From positions 91,462-155,461 of the forward strand of contig JBLWSY010000007.1 of assembly GCA_048270425.1 (NCBI GenBank): 64,000 nucleotides of DNA. Direction: 5' to 3'. The notes under the pieces were generated by a model that saw only the letters and a program-made list of their open reading frames with translations, made no database searches and was not told where the DNA came from. This document shows, one piece after another, positions 8,801 to 17,103 of this stretch; position 1 is the first letter of the stretch, and each line of letters opens with the position of its first letter. A program made the position numbers and the translations under genes. The DNA is from Oceanospirillum sp048270425. Lineage in GTDB: Bacteria; Pseudomonadota; Gammaproteobacteria; Pseudomonadales; Halomonadaceae.

Positions 8801-10712
8801 TTTCACCGTTGTGGGTATCGGTGATATGAGCGGTGACGTATTCGGTAACGGTATGCTGCTGTCTGAGCACATTCAGCTGGTTTGTGCCTTTAACCATCTG
8901 CATATCTTCGTAGACCCGAATCCGGATGCCCTGAGCAGCTTCCGTGAGCGTCAGCGACTGTTTGATCTGCCACGCTCCAGCTGGGCAGACTACAACGCGA
9001 AACTGATCTCTGAAGGCGGTGGCATCTTCTCCCGTTCGGCCAAATCCATTGTGATCACGCCTCAGATGAAAGCGCGTTTCGATATTCAGGAAGATCACCT
9101 GTCGCCAAATGATCTGATCTCAGCGGTTCTGAAAGCACCGGTTGATCTGGTCTGGAACGGTGGTATCGGTACCTACGTTAAAGCGACCAGCGAAACCCAT
9201 GCAGATGCGGGTGATAAGGCGAACGATGGCCTGCGTATTAACGGTAACCAGATGCGTGCCCGTGTACTGGGTGAGGGCGGTAACCTGGGTGTGACTCAGC
9301 GTGCTCGTATCGAATACGGTCTGCATGGTGGTGCATCCAACACGGACTTTATCGATAACGCGGGTGGTGTGGACTGTTCTGACCACGAGGTAAATATCAA
9401 GATTCTGCTGGCCGAACTGGTTGAGCAGGGCGATATGACCGAAAAGCAGCGTAACCAGCTGCTGGAAGCGATGACCGAAGAAGTTGGTGAGTTGGTTCTG
9501 AAGAACAACTACAGCCAGTCTCAGGCGCTTAGCCTGGCTAAGATTATGGCGAAAGAAGGTATCGGCCAGTTCCGTCGCTTTATCAACGCACTGGAAAGTG
9601 AAGGCAAGCTGAACCGTGAGCTGGAATTTATCCCAGGTGATGATGAGCTGTTGGAGCGTTTCAATCAGGGTGAAGGTCTGACCCGGGCTGAACTGTCGGT
9701 TCTGATCTCTTACGCGAAATCTGATCTGAAACAGGCGCTGCTGGCGACTGAAGTACCGGATGACAGCTTTATCGAGCGTGAAGTAGAGCGCGCCTTCCCG
9801 GGTGTTCTGGTTGAGAAGTACAAGCCTGCGATGTACAACCACCGCCTGAAGCGTGAGATTGTATCCACTCAGCTGGCTAACGATCTGGTAGATCACGGTG
9901 GTATCGCCTTTATTCACCGTCTGATCGACTCTTCCGGTGCGGAAGCGGCTGAGATTGCGCGTGCTTACGTGGTAACCCGTGAGGTGTTTGGTATTCACAA
10001 CCTGTGGAGCCAGATTGAGCAGCTGGATAACCGCGTCGACAGCTCAGTTCAGTACGACATGATGCTGGAACTGATGCGTCTGATCCGCCGTGCGACCCGT
10101 TGGTTCCTGCGTCCGCATCTGGCGAACCTGCCGGTTCGTGATGTGATCGAACTGTACGAGCCGAAAGTACGTATGCTGAGCGAAGGTATCGGTGAACGTC
10201 TGCGTGGTGCGCAGCTGGAAAGCTGGAACAAGCGTCGTGATGATCTGATCGCTAAAGGTGTTCCTGAAGCACTGGCGGATCAGGTAGCGGCAACTTCCGG
10301 TCTGTACTCACTGCTGGGTATTGTTGAAGCAGAGCGCGCAACCGGTGAGAAACTGCAGCGTGTTGCTGAGGTTTACTTCGAACTGGGTCATCAGCTGGAT
10401 CTGCAGTGGATCAGCCAGAAGATCACTCAGCTGCACGTTCACGACAGCTGGGAAGCTCTGGCTCGTGAAACCTTCCGTGACGATCTGGATTGGCAGAGCC
10501 GCGCTCTGGCGATCAGCGTGATCCAGATGGAAGATGGTGCACTTGAAGTTGAAGGTCGTGTGACTCAGTGGATGAAACGCCACCAGCATCAGGTTAACCG
10601 TTGGCAGGCGATTCTGCGTGAGATCGAAACCGGCAATAAAGTCGATTTCCCGATCTACTCGGTAGCGATGCGTGAACTGTTTGACTTGGCACAAATGCAA
10701 ATGGAGGCATAA
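5862..10712 (+). CDS. gdhB: NAD-specific glutamate dehydrogenase (180-kDa class)
   Basis: Large-subunit NAD-dependent glutamate dehydrogenase, converting glutamate to 2-oxoglutarate and ammonia, used mainly for glutamate catabolism. About 1616 residues, matching the roughly 1600-residue bacterial class. The catalytic core carries the family block GGLRWSDRHEDFRTEVLGLV around residues 810-830 with VPVGAKGGF just after; the nucleotide-binding region has VVGIGDMSGDVFGNG. A long N-terminal regulatory region (ACT-like) and a helical C-terminal region flank it. ATG at 5862 is chosen; a TTG at 5856 in frame has a closer GAGG and cannot be excluded. Codon use is strongly biased, suggesting high expression. 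DUF2835 follows 9 bases downstream. Confidence 0.97.
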   Translation: MYQASEGHKQFLGLLEDQLAQKFSEKQAKDISTFACLYYASASLEELAERRSDDLYGATVSAWNFVQKHDNKEPKIRVYNPDFEQHGWQSTHTVIEVLQRDMAFLVDSVRIELNRRGLTVHSIHNAVLNFLRDDKGQMLELKGRSEGFGEGKGSAESLIYIEVDRHTDQAELDELSASLNEVLAEVSTAVEDFDHMEQKCFELVDALAASRPAHLAEEDVNEAVDFLKWLNDEHFTFLGYDEYEVADEDGKKVLKLVPGSELGVLKLDDPRYNPQDRNELALDGRQFVLIPELLTFAKAPEHARVHRPAYPDYIRIKRFDDKGNMIGESRFLGLYTAAVYNETPRNVPILRKKIQAVLNASGLDPKGHNGKQLIQILEVYPRDDLFQIGLHELTETAVAIMNIRERRKVRLFIREDRFGKLFSCLVYVPRDIFSTELRHKLRDLLCEELDAHGNEFHTYFSESVLARSQLILRFNGDTPPKYDIRAIEKKVIQVVRSWSDDLSDALVEGYGEERANQYLRLYRDAFPASYRENYSPRTAVFDIGYIDELSEHHSVTMSFYRQLEAENNHLQFKLFHKNEQLPLSDVIPVLENLGMRVVGEHPYEITRSDGEVIWVHDFALEPSSGQLDAPLVEVRDVFQEAFEQIWNGSAENDSFNRLVLTSRLNWRQVTVLRAYAKYMKQIRFSFDQGYIATTLGNHAGITSMLLELFTLRFDPTTNFTDAAQEALVNRIKEALDQVQSLTEDMILRRYLQLMLATLRTNFYQLDNEGGIKSYVSFKLDTKQIPDVPLPRPMFEIFVYSPRVEGVHLRGGKVARGGLRWSDRHEDFRTEVLGLVKAQQVKNSVIVPVGAKGGFVSKCPPASGDRDDILQEGIACYKTFINALLDVTDNLVEGEVVPPKQVVRHDEDDPYLVVAADKGTATFSDIANSISLEHGFWLKDAFASGGANGYDHKKMGITARGAWVSVQRHFREFGHDVQNEDFTVVGIGDMSGDVFGNGMLLSEHIQLVCAFNHLHIFVDPNPDALSSFRERQRLFDLPRSSWADYNAKLISEGGGIFSRSAKSIVITPQMKARFDIQEDHLSPNDLISAVLKAPVDLVWNGGIGTYVKATSETHADAGDKANDGLRINGNQMRARVLGEGGNLGVTQRARIEYGLHGGASNTDFIDNAGGVDCSDHEVNIKILLAELVEQGDMTEKQRNQLLEAMTEEVGELVLKNNYSQSQALSLAKIMAKEGIGQFRRFINALESEGKLNRELEFIPGDDELLERFNQGEGLTRAELSVLISYAKSDLKQALLATEVPDDSFIEREVERAFPGVLVEKYKPAMYNHRLKREIVSTQLANDLVDHGGIAFIHRLIDSSGAEAAEIARAYVVTREVFGIHNLWSQIEQLDNRVDSSVQYDMMLELMRLIRRATRWFLRPHLANLPVRDVIELYEPKVRMLSEGIGERLRGAQLESWNKRRDDLIAKGVPEALADQVAATSGLYSLLGIVEAERATGEKLQRVAEVYFELGHQLDLQWISQKITQLHVHDSWEALARETFRDDLDWQSRALAISVIQMEDGALEVEGRVTQWMKRHQHQVNRWQAILREIETGNKVDFPIYSVAMRELFDLAQMQMEA

Positions 10713-10721
10713 TATGCCTCT

Positions 10722-10943
10722 ATGCAAGAAGTCATCATTTCACTCAGCTTAAGTGCTGAAAAATATCTGGAGTATTACCGCGGTTACGCTTCTGGCGTAA
10801 TCGCCTACGATACCCTTGGCAGGCGGGTGCAGTTACCCGCCTCCGTGTTGCGCCAGTTTGTTACCCATCAGGGGATACATGGCGTATTCAGGGTGAAGTT
10901 CGGAGCCGGTAATAAATTCCAGAGCATAGAAAGGGTAGCCTGA
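10722..10943 (+). CDS. DUF2835 family small protein
   Basis: Protein of 73 residues with the DUF2835 pattern: ISLSLSAEKYLEYYRG at the start, then RRVQLPASVLRQFVTHQGIHG and FRVKF near the end. Function unknown. It starts 9 bases after the gdhB stop and is probably co-transcribed; the pairing with glutamate dehydrogenase may only reflect conserved order. Its stop codon lies inside the terminator hairpin at 10931-10959. Confidence 0.85.
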   Translation: MQEVIISLSLSAEKYLEYYRGYASGVIAYDTLGRRVQLPASVLRQFVTHQGIHGVFRVKFGAGNKFQSIERVA

Positions 10944-10959
10944 AAGGGCTGCCCTTTTT
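10931..10959 (+). terminator. Intrinsic terminator of gdhB-DUF2835
   Basis: Stem AGGGTAGCC / GGCTGCCCT with a six-base loop and one G-T pair, followed by five T. It overlaps the DUF2835 stop codon. Confidence 0.75.
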
Positions 10960-11015
10960 GCGTTTATGAGTATAATTTTGTTAGTTATTTGGCTTTTGAA
11001 TACAAGGAGCAGTGG

Positions 11016-11975
11016 GTGGCTAAAGCGGTTAATTTGACGGATGAGCAGAGAAAAAAGTTGGCCAGATGGGAGCCAATGCTGAAGTCTTGTTTGAAGTCGG
11101 GAGATTTAGAAAAGGCAAAGCAAATTACACAGAATATCCAGCAGCTATTACGACCAACAGGGCATGAGACAAGGATATTACAGGCTAAGAACTGGCTTTT
11201 TGAAACGGCTATGGAGGCGGGCAGATTAACATATGCGAAGTCTGGTTTTGAAGGTGTTATTCAAAAGAGTAGCCCAGCTACAAGGCTTAACTTAGAAGCT
11301 ACATCTTTATTGGCCATCTGTTACCTAAGGGAAGGAAATATTGGTAAATCCCACGAGTTAATAAGTAAGGCTGTCCGCAAAATAAGTAATATCAAGTCTA
11401 GGGATCGTAGAGAGCAGTTTCATAAACGGCTTATTGAGCGACTGGAAGATGAAAGCATAATTGCTGGCTTGATTAAAAAAGATGGTGAGCAATTAAACCG
11501 AGATGAAGTTGATGCCTATGCAGTAAAATTGGTTATGACAAATTCCGAAGATCAAATTTTCTATGAAATGGGTAGGGCTGTCCCTCAAGCTGCTTTGGAT
11601 TTGCTGACGAACACAAGAGAGGCATATAAGCTGCAATTGCCTGCGCCTGACAAAAAAATGCTTCCGCCCCCAGTTTCAACGGACAATAAAAAGGCTTTGG
11701 GAAAAAGAGCAAGTTCGGCATTGAAAAGAGTTGCTTGGAGAGCAATATGTAGCCCTGAAAGTGAGATTTATAAGGCATGGAGTCAAGGTTTATCTGTCGT
11801 ATATGACAAAAAGTATATTGCAGGTGCCATTGTTGCGGCCTTTAATTCATTTAATATCTCAACGGTAATGATTGCAGCCAGTGCTGCTGCTTTAGCAATA
11901 AAGTTCGGTGCAGAGGTTTTTTGTGAAACCTTTGAGCCAAATTCAATGATGATTGATAAAAGCGACAAGGGATGA
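11016..11975 (+). CDS. Orphan helical protein with C-terminal hydrophobic domain
   Basis: I do not recognise a named family. The protein has about 319 residues from GTG at 11016, chosen because AAGGAG lies 6 bases upstream; the frame also opens at a TTG at 10989. Residues about 1-190 are helical and TPR-like (e.g. KSGDLEKAKQITQNIQQLL, NLEATSLLAICYLREGN). A Pro-rich linker follows (PAPDKKMLPPPVS), then a C-terminal module with ICSPESEIYKAW, two hydrophobic stretches (YIAGAIVAAFNSF and ISTVMIAASAAALAIKFGAE) and FCETFEP. Codon use is AT-richer and less biased than in gdhB and pyrD on either side, suggesting insertion between two housekeeping genes. A sensor fused to a membrane-active module is a possible reading, not a shown function. 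Confidence 0.75.
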   Translation: MAKAVNLTDEQRKKLARWEPMLKSCLKSGDLEKAKQITQNIQQLLRPTGHETRILQAKNWLFETAMEAGRLTYAKSGFEGVIQKSSPATRLNLEATSLLAICYLREGNIGKSHELISKAVRKISNIKSRDRREQFHKRLIERLEDESIIAGLIKKDGEQLNRDEVDAYAVKLVMTNSEDQIFYEMGRAVPQAALDLLTNTREAYKLQLPAPDKKMLPPPVSTDNKKALGKRASSALKRVAWRAICSPESEIYKAWSQGLSVVYDKKYIAGAIVAAFNSFNISTVMIAASAAALAIKFGAEVFCETFEPNSMMIDKSDKG

Positions 11976-12126
11976 TGTTGCGAGTATTCAAATATCCCCC
12001 TTGAAATATGGTTGCAGGTATCAATCATGCCTAATCCCCTTTGCCGTTAATGCTTTTAGTGTGCTGTCAGCGTATAATTCGGCCGTTTTTCATCCGCTTT
12101 GATGCATCGCTTTCGGGAGTCCTGTC

Positions 12127-13158
12127 ATGTACGGTTTAGCGCGCAATATTCTGTTCCGTTTTTCTGGTGAAACGGCCCATGAACTGGCTTTGGATGGCCT
12201 GAATGCCGCCAATCGTCTGGGCGTATTGTCCCCTTTTGTGGCTAAGCCGGTTCAGGCTCCGGTTGAAGTGATGGGTATTACTTTTCCTAATGCGGTCGGC
12301 ATGGCTGCAGGTCTGGATAAAAATGCGGATTATCTGGATGCACTGGGTGCGCTGGGTTTTGGTTTTGTCGAAGTGGGCACGGTTACCCCTAAACCTCAGC
12401 CCGGTAACGACAAGCCACGTCTGTTCCGTATCCCGGAAAAAGACGCCATCATCAACCGTATGGGCTTCAACAACAAAGGTGTCCACCATCTTGTTGAGCA
12501 GGTTAAACAGCGTAAGTTTCAGGGTATTGTGGGTATCAATATCGGCAAGAACCTGACTACTTCTGTGGAAGATGCTGAAAAAGATTACCTGTACTGCCTG
12601 AAGGAAGTTTACCCGCATGCAGACTATGTGACGGTAAACATCTCTTCTCCTAACACGCCGGGGCTGCGTACCCTGCAGTTTGGTGAAACTCTGGAAGCCC
12701 TGCTACGCGCTCTGAAAGAAGAGCAGACCCGTCTGGCTGAGCAGCACCAGCGTTATGTGCCGATTGCGGTGAAGATTGCACCGGATATGACTGATGAAGA
12801 GATCCGTCTGGTAGCGGACAACATCCGCAATCAGAAAATGGATGCGGTTATTGCCACCAATACTACGCTGGATCGTGATGCGGTTCTGGGGCTGGATAAC
12901 GCTGATGAAGCGGGTGGCCTGAGCGGTAAGCCGGTGCGTGATAAGTCCACACATGTGATTAAAGTACTGGCTGAGACTCTGAAAGGTGAGCTGCCGATTA
13001 TCGGTGTGGGCGGTATTGATAGTGCTGAAGCCGCCTGCGAGAAAATCGAAGCGGGTGCGAGTCTGGTTCAGGTTTATACCGGCTTTATCTATCAGGGACC
13101 TAAGCTTGTGAAAGAAGTGGCTGAAGCGGTTGCTGCGTTGCAGGCGTCCCGTAAGTAA
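12127..13158 (+). CDS. pyrD: Dihydroorotate dehydrogenase (quinone), class 2
   Basis: Fourth step of pyrimidine synthesis: dihydroorotate to orotate with electrons passed to the quinone pool; membrane-associated FMN enzyme. 343 residues, normal for class 2. Visible motifs: an N-terminal amphipathic helix region, GLDKNADYLDALGALGFGFV, the substrate/FMN segment NRMGFNNKG, the active-site serine region TVNISSPNTPGLR, and the FMN phosphate loop GVGGIDSAEAACEKI. Gene order pyrD-rmf-rlmKL is the same as in Pseudomonas. A hairpin terminator follows. Confidence 0.97.
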   Translation: MYGLARNILFRFSGETAHELALDGLNAANRLGVLSPFVAKPVQAPVEVMGITFPNAVGMAAGLDKNADYLDALGALGFGFVEVGTVTPKPQPGNDKPRLFRIPEKDAIINRMGFNNKGVHHLVEQVKQRKFQGIVGINIGKNLTTSVEDAEKDYLYCLKEVYPHADYVTVNISSPNTPGLRTLQFGETLEALLRALKEEQTRLAEQHQRYVPIAVKIAPDMTDEEIRLVADNIRNQKMDAVIATNTTLDRDAVLGLDNADEAGGLSGKPVRDKSTHVIKVLAETLKGELPIIGVGGIDSAEAACEKIEAGASLVQVYTGFIYQGPKLVKEVAEAVAALQASRK

Positions 13159-13188
13159 GATTGTCAGGCTTTACTGGCAGATATTAAA

Positions 13189-13210
13189 AAGGCTCGCATT
13201 TGCGAGCCTT
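13189..13210 (+). terminator. Terminator hairpin after pyrD
   Basis: Perfect 10-bp inverted repeat AAGGCTCGCA / TGCGAGCCTT with a 2-base gap, preceded by A and followed by AGAATTTTG. It may serve both pyrD and, from the other side, rmf. Confidence 0.65.
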
Positions 13211-13268
13211 AGAATTTTGAGTGGTGTGATCCTGATGAGCCCGTCGACTTATCAGCGATCAGAAACAG

Positions 13269-13478
13269 TTAAGACAGTACGGTCGGGTTCTTGTGGATCC
13301 CGGAGACACCTGTCATACCCGCCCAGGAATCAGCGCGGCCTTCTCGCCATCCGCTCATCCAATATTGCCGGGTATCTATGTTGTTATTTGGGCAAAGATC
13401 ACGGGATTTTCCGGATACGCCCGCTTGGTAACCACGTAAAAAAGCTCGTTGGGCAGGGTCTCTTTTTTGTCTTTTCAT
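13269..13478 (-). CDS. rmf: Ribosome modulation factor
   Basis: Small basic protein that dimerises 70S ribosomes into 100S particles in stationary phase. From ATG at 13478 it has 69 residues beginning MKRQKRDPAQRAFLRGYQAG, followed by GKSRDLCP and WMSGWREGRAD, which align with E. coli RMF (55 residues). The C-terminus continues about 14 residues beyond the usual end. The frame is open upstream, but only this start matches the family. Convergent with pyrD and divergent from rlmKL. In relatives rmf is induced by ppGpp and slow growth; no such site was identified here. Confidence 0.93.
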   Translation of the reverse strand: MKRQKRDPAQRAFLRGYQAGVSGKSRDLCPNNNIDTRQYWMSGWREGRADSWAGMTGVSGIHKNPTVLS

Positions 13479-13945
13479 AGTGAGTAACGCCTCGTAGCTA
13501 TCTGTGGCATTTGCCGGGACACCGATGCTCTCTTTCGAGTTTTCGGCGGGCCGCAGTGATACGACCTTTGGCAAACGCTCCCTAAATGTAAAGTCCTGTG
13601 GCATGTGAGTGCCGTTTTTTCAGGTCTTGCTTCAGATTCCTTTGGAACCAGAAAAGACATCAGGTTTCTTTAACCTCCGGTCTGATGTTGTGGTACAGAT
13701 TCTTGGAAAATGTTTCTGAAGAGTCCGTACTGTCAAAGACCTGTTTAGGGGTTTAGAGTTCACTTCTTTTTTTACGACATATTAGTCTTTAGACGTTTGC
13801 GCAAGATGTGCGACAACAGTTAAGTTGTAGTTGAATTGACATACTTTGTCGAACACCTTTTTTTCATAATCCTGCCGTCGCTTAGTCGGTGAAGGAATAA
13901 CGAAACAAGCTAATGCGGTTAGTTTGTTGAATTGGCTGGGAAATA
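13479..13945. promoter_or_regulatory. Divergent intergenic region rmf/rlmKL
   Basis: 467 bases with no supported gene. It should hold the rmf promoter with a long leader and the rlmKL promoter. AT-rich tracts lie around 13760-13790 and 13855-13870, and GGGAAATA lies just before the rlmKL ATG. Short open frames opposite rmf look like shadows. I see no clear hairpin or operator. Confidence 0.3.
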
Positions 13946-16129
13946 ATGGCGTTACTAGATCTTTTTTTAACCTGTCCGAAAAGCCTTGAAGGCCTGTTAG
14001 CACAGGAATGTGCCGAACTGGGTGCAGAGAATGTTAAGGAAAAAGTGGCTGGTGTCGAGTGTCGGGCAACGCTGGAAGTGGCTTATCGCCTCTGCTTATG
14101 GTCTCGTCTGGCAAACCGTGTGTTGCTTCGTCTGTACACAGGTCCCGCTGAAACTGCTGATGAGCTCTACGACACGGTTCAGTGGGTGAACTGGCAGGAA
14201 CACATGCAGGAGTTGGGCACGCTGGCGGTGGATTTTTCCGGTACCAACCGAGAGATCCGCAATACCCATTTTGCGGCGCAACGGGTTAAAGATGCCATTG
14301 TTGATCAGCTGAAAGAGAAAACCGGTTTCAGACACTCGGTAGATAAAGAGCGTCCGTCTATGCGGGTTAACGCGCGTCTGAACCGTGGTGAAGTGGTGCT
14401 GAGTCTGGATCTGTCCGGCAGTAGTCTGCACCAGCGCGGCTACCGTTTGGATGGTGCCATGGCACCCCTGAAAGAGAATCTGGCGGCAGCGATTCTGATT
14501 CGTTCCGGCTGGCCTGCGCTGGCAAAAGAGGGTAAACCTCTGATCGATCCGATGTGTGGTTCCGGCACCTTATTGATTGAGGGTGCGCTGATCGCGATGG
14601 ATCAGGCGCCGGGTCTTAATCGTAGTCACTTTGGTTTCTTTACCTGGAAGCAGCATGATTTTGATCTCTGGCGCGAGGTTGAACATGAAGCGGAAGCTCG
14701 TGCCTCTTTGGGACGTAAACGCTGGAAAGGTCTGATCTATGGCTATGATGCCAGCGGTAAGGCCTTGGTAGCAGCACAGAAAAATATCCGTCGTGCCGGT
14801 CTGGATAAGATTGTAAATGTGACCAAAAAAGAGCTGGCTTATTTTGTTCAGCCGACCCATGCAGGCAATCTGGAAGCGGGGCTTGTGGCGACCAACCCGC
14901 CATATGGTGAGCGTATCAGTGATATGCCATCTCTGATCCACCTGTACCGTCATCTGGGGGATCGCCTGAAGGAATCTTTCCCGGGCTGGCAGGTATCTGT
15001 CTTTACCGGTAATGCGGATCTGTGCCACAAGATGGGGCTGCGCAGCCATAAGCAGTACAACATGTTTAACGGCGCGCTGCCGTGTAAGCTGCTGTTGTTT
15101 GCGGTAGCGGCTGACTCTGATCAGAAAGAGCGTCCGGCGAAGCCAACACAAAGCACCGAAGAGCTAATGCGGGATGAAACCACCTGGAGTGAAGGCGGCC
15201 GCATGTTCGCCAACCGGGTGCGTAAGAACCTGAAAAATCTGAAGAAGTGGCTGAAGAAAGAGAAGGTCGAGTGCTACCGCGCATACGACTCCGATATTCC
15301 GGAATATGCCGTTGCTGTCGACGTGTACGGCGATCACTTGCATGTTCAGGAATACGCGCCACCTAAGACCATTGATCCGGCCAAAGCGGAACGTCGTCTG
15401 ATGGATGTTTTACAGGTGCTGCCAGCGGTGTTTGATATCAGCCCGTCCAACATTCATCTGAAACAGCGTAAACGTCAGTCCGGTCGTGCCCAGTATGAAA
15501 AGCTGGATAAAAAGCGCGAGATGATGACGGTCACCGAAGGGCCGTGCAAACTGCTGGTCAATCTGGATGATTATCTGGATACCGGCCTGTTTCTGGATCA
15601 CCGACCGATCCGATCTTATATCGGGGAGCAATCTAAAGATCTGCGTGTACTGAATCTCTTCTGCTACACCGCAACGGCTACAGTGCATGCTGCTGTGGGT
15701 GGTGCTCGCAGTACGGTCAGTGTCGACCTGTCCAATACCTATCTGGATTGGGGTAAAAAGAACATGCGTCTGAACGGGTTTTACGGTGAAGAGCATGAGT
15801 TTATTCAGGCGGATTGTAAGCAGTGGCTGCAAGAGAATAGCCGCCTGTTTGATCTGATCTTTATGGACCCGCCAACCTTCTCTAACTCAAAACGTATGAA
15901 GGATGTGCTGGATATCCAGCGGGATCATGGTCGTATGATTCGTGATGCGATGCGGGTTCTGGCTCCGGGTGGTGCGCTGATCTTCTCCAATAACCTGCGC
16001 AGCTTCAAAATGGATGAATCCATTCTGGAAGCGTTCGACGTGCAGGATATTTCCAAAGAGTCGGTACCGATGGACTTTGCCCGTAACCAGAAGATTCACC
16101 AATGTTATGAGATCCGCTATTTCGACTGA
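13946..16129 (+). CDS. rlmL: Bifunctional 23S rRNA methyltransferase RlmKL (m2G2445/m7G2069)
   Basis: Two fused SAM-dependent methyltransferases that modify 23S rRNA at G2445 (RlmL half) and G2069 (RlmK half). 727 residues, close to the E. coli protein. Starts MALLDLFLTCPKSLEGLL; a THUMP RNA-binding domain occupies about 45-155; the RlmL half has DPMCGSGTLLIEGA and the catalytic NPPYGER near 316; the RlmK half has LNLFCYTATATVHAA and MDPPTFSNSKRM near 640. Both catalytic motifs are intact. Neighbour of rmf, as in pseudomonads. Confidence 0.96.
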   Translation: MALLDLFLTCPKSLEGLLAQECAELGAENVKEKVAGVECRATLEVAYRLCLWSRLANRVLLRLYTGPAETADELYDTVQWVNWQEHMQELGTLAVDFSGTNREIRNTHFAAQRVKDAIVDQLKEKTGFRHSVDKERPSMRVNARLNRGEVVLSLDLSGSSLHQRGYRLDGAMAPLKENLAAAILIRSGWPALAKEGKPLIDPMCGSGTLLIEGALIAMDQAPGLNRSHFGFFTWKQHDFDLWREVEHEAEARASLGRKRWKGLIYGYDASGKALVAAQKNIRRAGLDKIVNVTKKELAYFVQPTHAGNLEAGLVATNPPYGERISDMPSLIHLYRHLGDRLKESFPGWQVSVFTGNADLCHKMGLRSHKQYNMFNGALPCKLLLFAVAADSDQKERPAKPTQSTEELMRDETTWSEGGRMFANRVRKNLKNLKKWLKKEKVECYRAYDSDIPEYAVAVDVYGDHLHVQEYAPPKTIDPAKAERRLMDVLQVLPAVFDISPSNIHLKQRKRQSGRAQYEKLDKKREMMTVTEGPCKLLVNLDDYLDTGLFLDHRPIRSYIGEQSKDLRVLNLFCYTATATVHAAVGGARSTVSVDLSNTYLDWGKKNMRLNGFYGEEHEFIQADCKQWLQENSRLFDLIFMDPPTFSNSKRMKDVLDIQRDHGRMIRDAMRVLAPGGALIFSNNLRSFKMDESILEAFDVQDISKESVPMDFARNQKIHQCYEIRYFD

Positions 16130-16153
16130 TCAGTGGTGAAATAAAGCGAGTAC

Positions 16154-16179
16154 AAACAGCCTGCTTCTGCAGGCTGTTT
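16154..16179 (+). terminator. Hairpin after rlmKL
   Basis: Perfect 11-bp stem AAACAGCCTGC / GCAGGCTGTTT with a TTCT loop. The T tract is short, so it may be a weak terminator. Confidence 0.6.
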
Positions 16180-16245
16180 GGCATCGGAATTGCGACTATC
16201 TTAACAACCATTGGATCTCAACAACCATTAGATTGAGGAAAAACG

Positions 16246-16497
16246 ATGAGTCAGGTGTTAAACCTTTACACCACGCTGGGCTGTCATCTGTGCGAGCAGG
16301 CGCTGGCGATTGTACATCCGTTAGTGGCAGAAAAAGGCATTGAGCTTAAGCTGGTTGAGATCAGCGAGTCAGAAGCTCTGGTGGAAAAATACGGTATCCG
16401 TATTCCTGTGATTCGTCTTGAAGATCGGGAGGAAGAGTTAGGCTGGCCATTTGATGGCCTGGCGGCAGAAGCTTATCTTGAGCTGGCAGATAGCTGA
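16246..16497 (+). CDS. Glutaredoxin-like (DUF836) protein
   Basis: Small thioredoxin-fold protein of 83 residues. N-terminal LYTTLGCHLCEQA carries a redox CxxC (CHLC); VVEIS-type strand, the cis-Pro region IRIPVIRL and a C-terminal helix complete the fold. GAGGAAAAACG lies before the ATG. Typical of the glutaredoxin-2-like DUF836 family, whose substrate is not known. Single gene, downstream of rlmKL. Confidence 0.88.
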   Translation: MSQVLNLYTTLGCHLCEQALAIVHPLVAEKGIELKLVEISESEALVEKYGIRIPVIRLEDREEELGWPFDGLAAEAYLELADS

Positions 16498-16552
16498 TCT
16501 TAAGACGATTAGGCTTCAGACGGCAGGTGTTTAGAAGGCCCGCGGGGCTATT

Positions 16553-16840
16553 TTAGCCGGTGGGCAGTTCGCCGGCTTTCATCAGGTCTGAGAACAGATC
16601 CGCAGCTTCTTCACTGTCATCCAGCTGCAGTACACGCTTCATACCCCGGCTCTCCTGAACGGTGCCAATGCTTTCCATCAGGGTGACGGCCTCATCATAA
16701 GACTCCATCAGAGAATGGGTCAGTCCACCAAATTGAGTACCAATCTGTCCCCAGGCTTTGGTTAAAAGCCAGTCGCCGAACATATCCTGATGGATATGAA
16801 CCAGACAGTAATCATGTTCGTTTTGCCAGCGAACAATCAC
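16553..16840 (-). CDS. Small WGR-domain-like protein
   Basis: Protein of 95 residues from GTG at 16840, with AGGAG 8 bases upstream. DWLLTKAWGQIGTQFGG matches the WGR domain core (Trp-Gly-Arg type strand, here WGQ), followed by an acidic helical end. WGR domains occur in PARPs and in stand-alone bacterial proteins of unknown role, some linked to DNA metabolism. Nothing in the context assigns a function. It is convergent with the glutaredoxin-like gene and divergent from pdxB. Confidence 0.7.
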   Translation of the reverse strand: MIVRWQNEHDYCLVHIHQDMFGDWLLTKAWGQIGTQFGGLTHSLMESYDEAVTLMESIGTVQESRGMKRVLQLDDSEEAADLFSDLMKAGELPTG

Positions 16841-17103
16841 TTGTGCAACTCCTGCGGACTGATATGATTCCCAACTACTTCTTCAGCTCTTTTATAGTCT
16901 GAAGGTAGTCCCTGTAACTACCATTTAGATTGTACCAGTTAGTATCGGATTTAAGCAGATACATGGTCTTTAAAAAGCCATTTACGACCAGTGGCAGGAA
17001 TTGAGCCTGAATCCTACGCATTTGTAAAGTGTTGATATGAAAAGCCCTTTCCATCGCTGAATCATCTTCAGTATTCGGGCTGAACAAGAACAGAGGAAAG
17101 CTG

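Noticed and set aside
7728..9998. Long open frames opposite gdhB
   Set aside because: Caused by the strong codon bias of gdhB; they hold no domain and no start signals.
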